This document shows positions 58,322-64,000 of a stretch of 64,000 nucleotides of DNA, piece by piece. The notes beneath the pieces were generated by a model, which searched no databases, was not told the DNA's origin, and saw nothing but the letters and a program-made list of their open reading frames with translations. Both the position numbers and the translations under genes were made by a program. The stretch covers positions 51,771,879 to 51,835,878 of the forward strand of contig OX393550.1 in the NCBI GenBank assembly GCA_947650365.1. Reading direction: 5' to 3'. The DNA is from Chamaelirium japonicum (Eukaryota > Streptophyta > Magnoliopsida > Liliales > Melanthiaceae). Within the stretch, counting starts at the first letter, position 1. The number at the start of each line of letters is the position of its first letter.

Positions 58322-59733
58322 TGTTGAGCGTCCATTTGGTGCAAATTATCCTTTCTTTATCATGCATATAACGTCACTCTGCTACGTAAAACTTTCATAA
58401 TATACGTAAACTGCATGAGTTTCTTTGCACCACGATCGATATAATAGACTCTCATACGAACCCAACGACATATTGGTTCGCTCTCATACATTGCATGCAT
58501 GAAAAATACGGATCCCAATAGTCCAAATTATCCTTTTATCGATAATCGCATTTGAATCTGATAAGTGTCATTTCATGTGTGTTTTTCAGAAAATTGATCC
58601 GATCTTCGATGCAGTCAACTTAAAGACTTCATGAACAAGCGTGGATATTCTCACAGCGATTTGATAGAGGCTGTACAGCCCGTTTGGAGGCCTGTCTGAA
58701 GAACAACGTTGGAAAACGGATAACTGTGATGATTCTAATGAGAAAAGACTTCAACAAGTCGATCGATGCAGTGCTTGATTCAAATTAGAGAAGGAATACA
58801 CGCATGCAAATGGAATGCCGTAAGTTGATGAGCTCAGATGGTTCGAATGATGAAACCCCTGGATGACCACCCCTAAACTGATACCATTGACGACCCTTAC
58901 CCATCCATATTTCCACATTCACATCCATCAGTGCATGGGCAGATCATAGCCATTCATTCCCTAACCGACCGGCCGTGTCTTGCAACCCCTCGCCATATCC
59001 ACCATGCATGCACCCACCATCTGATCAATGAACCCATCCGCAGCCCTCAGCCCAAGCCTCATCCCGACCGTCCAAATCCGGCTGTACCTACCCCTTCCAT
59101 GCACATGAATGCATGTATGAATGTGCCACATAAAAAAACCAGCCATTCCATCGCAGTCATCCGGATCCGAATCACAACCGTCCTTTTCTTCCTGTGCATC
59201 AGCCCATGCACGCACCCAATATCACAGCCGTCAGATGCATTACCCATGCATGCAGGCCCTTAAAACCGGATCCCATCAGAGCTCCCTTAAAATCGTATTC
59301 CATGCATGCACCCAGCCGACCTTCTCTCCTTCCCACCTAATCACCACTGAACACCGTCTGATCTAATAACCAAACCCGTGCAGCCCCTGCACTTGACCCA
59401 GCGGCCAGCTCTCTCCCGTTCCTACCTCCTCTCTCTATAAAATCGGTGATCAACCCCCCCCTTCCGATCGCAGCCGTTCCAGCTCCCGCTGCCCTGGTCC
59501 CTACTTTCTCTCTCACCCTCCTTGATTCTCTCTCTAACTCTATCTCTTTCCTGAACCGCTGCCCACGATTTTCTCTCTCCCTCCTTGATTCTCTCTCTAA
59601 CTCGAACTTCTCTCTCTCTAGTTGCCCAACTAAGCAACCCAATCACAGCCGAGCCAGCTGCTCTCTCTTTCTCTCGGATTCTCTCTCTATCTCCATCCCA
59701 CCGAACTTCTCTCTCTCGGATTCTCTTTCCTTC
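58322..59733 (+). repeat. Nested element 3' LTR, truncated (1412 bp)
   Basis: Begins TGTTGAGCGTCCATTTGG after the polypurine tract and follows the 5' LTR closely, lacking the hairpin array. It stops at TTCTCTTTCCTTC (59733), equivalent to about 53278 of the 5' LTR, so the last ~1.5 kb is missing. A TATAAAAT box is present at 59436-59443. Confidence 0.85.
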
Positions 59734-61049
59734 GAGTTCTTTGAAGGACCAAGGCTTGATTCTTTTAAGGATGTAGAGTAAGCCCCAGTGCATGCCCTGT
59801 GTGCATATTTTAATGGCCGAGTCTTCATGCAAGCGATCTCACGAGTTTAGTGCAAGGTTCCTCCAATGATCGATGTAGTCGATCACCAGCTCGTCCTTCC
59901 TTTGCTTAACGACTGTAAGCTCGATCATGCTGACGATGCGCCGGGTGCTGTAAAAGCGGTTGAGGAACTCCCTTTCCATCTGGTCCCAACTATCGATGGA
60001 TCCTGGAAGGAGATCAATATACCAGTCAAACGCATTGCCTTTGAGTGTGCGAACTAACTGCTTCACCATCTCATCGTCGTATTTGCTGACGTTGTTGCAA
60101 GTTTCGACGAAGTGGGCGACGTGCTACCTTGGATTTCCCTTTTCGTCGAAGTGCTGAAACTTTGGTGGCTAGAATCTGGTAGGGAAACGCAGCTGCTGGA
60201 TCCTTACAGTGTAAGGCTTCGAGTAGGCCGCTGTGATTGGAGAAAGACTGCTGCCATGGGAATGCATTATGTCGGCCACCAATGATTGTATATGCTGGGC
60301 AATCATTAGATATTGCCACCGCTGGCGGTTGTGTGGTCACCGAGACTGGTACTGGAGATCGAGATGACCTCTATTGGGACGGGAGCCGAAGAGAGTGCCG
60401 GAGTGGCTGCTAGGACCATTAGGGTGACCCCTGCCAGAGTTGAAGATGAAGTTAGAGCGGCTACTGGAGAAGCTAGAGGTTGATTGACTGTTGCAGCATC
60501 CCTTGTGTTTAGCTTTTGAAGCAAAGTATTGATGTGATGATTCTTTTCCTCCATCAACCGAGTAATTTGCGCTATGTGCTCACCCATTTGCATGACTTGG
60601 AGCTGGAGAGCGGATGGGGGATAATGATGCAAGACATCTTGATGTTGCATGCCTGTGTCCTCAACGTTATCGTTATAGACGTAGTTGTGTCGACTTGCTT
60701 TTGATTGATGACGGACGTTTGCCCCCGGCAGGGGAGGTGCAAAGTTCGTTGGAGAATCTAACTGGGCTCGGGGTTGGGGTCGGTCCTCCCCAAATTTCTA
60801 GACATGGATTTCAGGACCAAGGCTCGTTTCTTCATGCACCAAGGCCTCGTTGGCGCTTTGGCGAGCATCTTCGGTAGTAGTTTTCGGTGTGAAGACATCT
60901 GCAAGAATTCGAGTACGCCAGGTGTAGACGCGTACTATCAGGGGCACATCATCCTTCGGGTTTTTTGGATCACCATGTTGGAGTAGCGGAGACTCGGCGA
61001 TGAGCGAAAGGTTTGTTGGAGCAAACGTAGCGTCGTTTGTCCCAGCCAT
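59734..61049 (-). pseudogene. Degenerate Gypsy gag gene
   Basis: Minus-strand pieces in order: MAGTNDATFAPTNLSL (from 61049), a Met-rich coiled segment MQMGEHIAQITRLMEEKNHH (60650-60306), then VKQLVRTLKGNAFDWYIDL, DSWDQMEREFLNRFYSTRR and KDELVIDYIDHWR (60069-59839), the retrotransposon gag core. CTQGMHWGLLYILKRIKP ends abruptly at FKEL (59734). Several frameshifts and stops. The downstream gag end and all of pol are missing. Confidence 0.85.
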
Positions 61050-61121
61050 GGCGAACTTAAAGCAACTCCTTGAGACGTACGGATGAAGAAGAGGATGGTC
61101 CCACCGGGCATGCCAAAAATC

Positions 61122-63124
61122 TGTATGTGCGAAAAAAAGATTCGGGTCATCTTTATTTCGAACACATAGAGATTACAAAATCCGAGACCCGGGGACTCGG
61201 GGGTGGTGAGTCGGGTGCGACGAAGATTTGATTAGGAGATTATGGGAGAGATCCTCTAGAGGGTCCTTTTGATCCACGTCTCCATGTTACTTCGTGCAAG
61301 AGCTCTGAAGGGGTTACCCAGGATAGAGATCTTTATAGGCTGAGGGTTTCTTGAGAGGCTACGGATTTGTTGTTGTTGCTTTTGTCCCTTTTATGCTCTG
61401 TGTTTTCTCGGCTAGGGGTTTTTTGGCGTCGTTCCTCGGTCTTTGTGTCTCACTCGGCTCTGGTTAGATCTCGGCGTCCTTGATCGTTGGTTCGCAACGT
61501 CGATCGTGCTTTGACTTCGGCTTTTGCTTTGTTTTGGCACTTATATTTGAATGTAGGTGGGTAGAGGCTTGTGATACTTTAGTTCTTCCGAAGTTCGCAT
61601 CGTATCGGTTAGAACGTGTGGTGCTTTGCTCGTGACCGTCGTAGTTACTCAGCTTTGGCACTTGCGTTGCTTTGGCGTGGGCTTTACCGGTGCTTTTGCT
61701 TTGGCTTCTTGTGTTAGCTTTTGCTTTGGCGTTGACTCGATCTTCTTCTCGAACGGTGATAGCTATGCCTTTACTTCTTCTTTATTCTTCCGGCTTCCTC
61801 GATGGTTGTGGCATCAGATTGACTTTTCTTCTTCTCCTGGCTTCTTTTGCGTGATCGGAGTTGAAGGCTTTGTTTTTAAAGACGATGGGTGTATCGCTGC
61901 TTCGGATGTCCTTCTTCAAGCTTTCTTCTTTGTGAATGGAGCGGACGTTATTAAAGACGACGGGGTGATGCCGCTTTGATCTTCTTCTCTGGGCTTTTGG
62001 GCTTGATTAGAGTTGAAGGTTTGATGAAGACGATGGGGTAGTGCCGCTTCGATCTTCTTCTTATGGCTTTTAGGCTTGATTGGAGTCGAAGGCTTGATGA
62101 AGACGACGGGATAATGCCGCTTTGATATTCTTCTTTGGGCTTTTAGGCTTGATCGGAGTCAAAGTCTTGATGAAGACGACGGGGTGATGCCGCTTCGATC
62201 TTCTTCTCCGGGCTTTTGGGCTTGATCGGAGTCGAAGGCCTGTTGAAGACAATAGGGTGGTGCCGCTTCAATCTTCTTCTCCGGCCTTTGCTTCTGGCAT
62301 CTTCGGAGTTGAAGGTTTCTTCTTCTCCGAGCTTTCTCCTTCGTGCACGGAGTTGAAGAGTTGATCTTCTTATGCAAGGGTCTTCATGTTGATGAGGGCT
62401 TTCAATGGACTAAGCCGGTCCCAAAGGAATAGGCTTGCTCCCGCCTCGTGAAGCCTTGGGTCGTTGAAGGCGAGTCTTTTTCTTTGCAGAGCTTCCTTAC
62501 TTCTGTCTTCGATCTTTTGAGCCTTTCCCCTCCCCTTCTATTTATAGATGAAGGAGGATGGGAGAGATATGGGAAGATTTATTTGAATCCCTTTAATATC
62601 TCTCTTGTAACTATCCAAGATTCATTCCTTCATTGATGGAGGGAATAAACCTTTATTTATTTTCCTTTTCTAGCGAAGTAGTTATGGCCCAATCATTTTG
62701 AATTTTTATTTAAATCTTGCACATTAAATCGATGGCAACCCGGCTTCGTTTTTTGTCCATCGGATCGAGGGATCGACGTAAATCTACGCTTGTGTAGACG
62801 TCTACGCAACCTCCCCCCGCGTATGACGGTTTTCATTCCTTTATCTTCTTCTTTTTCCTTTTCTTTTTTTGTTTTCTTTCCTTTTTCTTTCTTTCGTTTT
62901 CTTTTTCTTTCTTTCTTTTCTTTCTTCTTTGGCCAGCCACTCCCTACCCTCGGGTAGGGGCACGGTTTTCCAAAGGGGGCCGGGTGGGCCCTACTTGAGG
63001 ATGGGCCCACCCGACCCCTCTTTTGGCTCGGGTCGTGTCTGGTGGGCCCAGGCTCGTGTCGGTTTTGCCCCCGAGTCGGTGCACACGAGTCAGGTTCAAG
63101 TTTAATAAAATTTGTGTGTCTACA
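61122..63124 (-). repeat. Gypsy 5' LTR (right), 2003 bp
   Basis: TGTATGTGCG...GTGTCTACA on plus, strongly similar to 48065-50342 but with scattered substitutions and a shorter repeat array, indicating an older insertion than the 6201-9095 element. Confidence 0.88.
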
Positions 63125-64000
63125 AAGTTATATTGTATTTTCTTTTTGTTGAAAAAACGATCTAACATTTGAAGTATAAATAAAATGACCATGTGCTGCT
63201 CAAAGATATGAGCAATTAATGTCAGGTGTTGTAGTCTTTTTGGACACAAGATCACAATCACTCTAGTTTATCTACTGTTGGGATCCTATCGGAAGGGTTT
63301 GGCTTGCCTCTATTCTAAGACGCTTATGTTCCCTTCTACCTTGTTCCAATGTGCGTGATCGGACATCAACGATGCAGATTGAAAAGTTTAATTTTCACCT
63401 TGTACCATCCTACCATTGCTTATGTACGAAACCTGGTTGAAAAATGCTCTACATTTAGCTCGATCCCACGTATGGGTGCACAAAATATATAGAGGCTAGG
63501 AATAGAGACAAGCCGAACCCCTGTCAGCACCATTAGTCATGTAACGACTTTAAAATTTTAATGATTGGGAGCCATTACATTAGTGAGATAAGAACAAACA
63601 ATGGGTGGGGTTGATTTGTGCAACTACGGCACATCATATGTATTATGTCAATGTCCTCGCATAAATAATTCCAAGGATCATAGTGTGCAATGCGAGATAT
63701 AGAATGTCAGAGATCGGATTGCCTCCACGACAACGCTCAAAGAATCGTAGTGATTGGGGTCCAAGACAAGAAAAAAACAACCAAAAATGAAAATTTTAAA
63801 AAAATTGGTGAAAATATATCCAATTTTGTATGCAGTGTGTCATAACGGAAGGGTAGCATTGAGGGATTTTAAAGGAAAAATTATGTCTTTTTCCCCTCAT
63901 CTCTATCTTTTTCAGTTTTCTTTATTCTTACATTAGTAATGCATTTGATGGTGTCAACAATACATCCCTCATTGTCTCTTTATTTAACGCCTTTGAAATG
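63125..64000 (-). repeat. LCBK1 5'-end repeat, end of unit B and start of third unit
   Basis: 63224-63640 closely resembles 46316-46760 (GTGTTGTAGTCTTTTTGGAC, TTTAATTTTCA, GAGCCATTACATTAGTGA). 63665-64000 resembles 46915-47225 (ATATCCAATTTTGTATGCAG, AATGCATTTGATGGTGT). The window ends inside this copy. No coding potential was seen. Confidence 0.55.

Larger units (their letters stand above)
51419..59733 (+). mobile_element. Non-autonomous Athila/Tat-like LTR element nested in the Gypsy element
   Basis: 5' LTR 51419-54776 (TGTTGAGCG...GCATCA). Primer-binding site TTTTTGGCACCGTTACCGGG from about 54779, the form seen in Athila/Tat-type Gypsy elements. Internal region 54777-58321, polypurine tract AAGTTTGGGGGTG ending 58321, and a 3' LTR that is cut off at 59733. 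The interior encodes a gag-like ORF with two stops and a small ORF with a hydrophobic tail, but no protease, reverse transcriptase or integrase. It resembles large non-autonomous retrotransposon derivatives. Confidence 0.8.
48065..63124 (-). mobile_element. Gypsy-type LTR retrotransposon (15 kb, with nested insertion), TSD AAGTT
   Basis: Bounded by LTRs 48065-50342 and 61122-63124 and a perfect 5-bp duplication AAGTT (48060-48064, 63125-63129). Oriented on minus: next to the right LTR is TTTTTGGCATGCCCGGTGGG, a Gypsy-like primer-binding region (61098-61121). Next to the left LTR is CCTTGAGGGGGCAT, a polypurine tract. Only gag remnants (59734-61049) and about 1.1 kb of 3' internal DNA remain. 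Protease, reverse transcriptase and integrase are absent. The middle is occupied by another LTR element (51419-59733). Confidence 0.85.

Overview
This window is plant nuclear DNA, most likely from an angiosperm with a large, repeat-rich genome. The evidence is one spliced gene with canonical GT-AG introns, plant-type Copia and Gypsy LTR retrotransposons, many hAT and Mutator-type MITEs, and long dinucleotide microsatellites. Nothing looks bacterial, organellar or viral. I cannot name the species.

The only host gene I can support runs on the minus strand, with coding exons between 44744 and 10890. It encodes a sphingoid long-chain-base kinase of the LCBK1 type. Eight coding exons join in frame into a 759-residue protein with intact kinase motifs (NPRSGHG, GGDG, PAGSDNS). 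The coding sequence is 2.28 kb, but the locus is about 34 kb because four introns (4.8, 6.5, 9.2 and 9.3 kb) are filled with transposable elements. A non-coding first exon and promoter probably lie at about 45.58-46.3 kb.

Layout: 1-898 is the tail of a Copia-type element (3' LTR). 2.1-4.6 kb holds nested hAT and foldback MITEs. 4.6-9.4 kb is a decayed Copia element. Its LTR is split by a young 2.9-kb LTR element (6201-9095) with identical 179-bp LTRs, and that insert carries pieces of two host genes: a CML13/14-type calmodulin-like protein and a subtilisin-like protease. 10.9-45.9 kb is the LCBK1-type gene with its TE-filled introns. 45.6-48.06 kb together with 63.1-64.0 kb form a diverged direct triplication of that gene's 5' end. 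The triplication is interrupted by a Gypsy-type element (48065-63124, 5-bp target duplication AAGTT). A second, Athila/Tat-like non-autonomous element (51419-59733) lies inside the Gypsy element.

The genes do not form a pathway. The window shows a single lipid-kinase gene in a nested retrotransposon landscape. The most notable items are the host-gene-capturing small LTR element, the repeated promoter/5' UTR units upstream of the kinase, and a hairpin-bearing tandem array found in only one of two sister LTRs.
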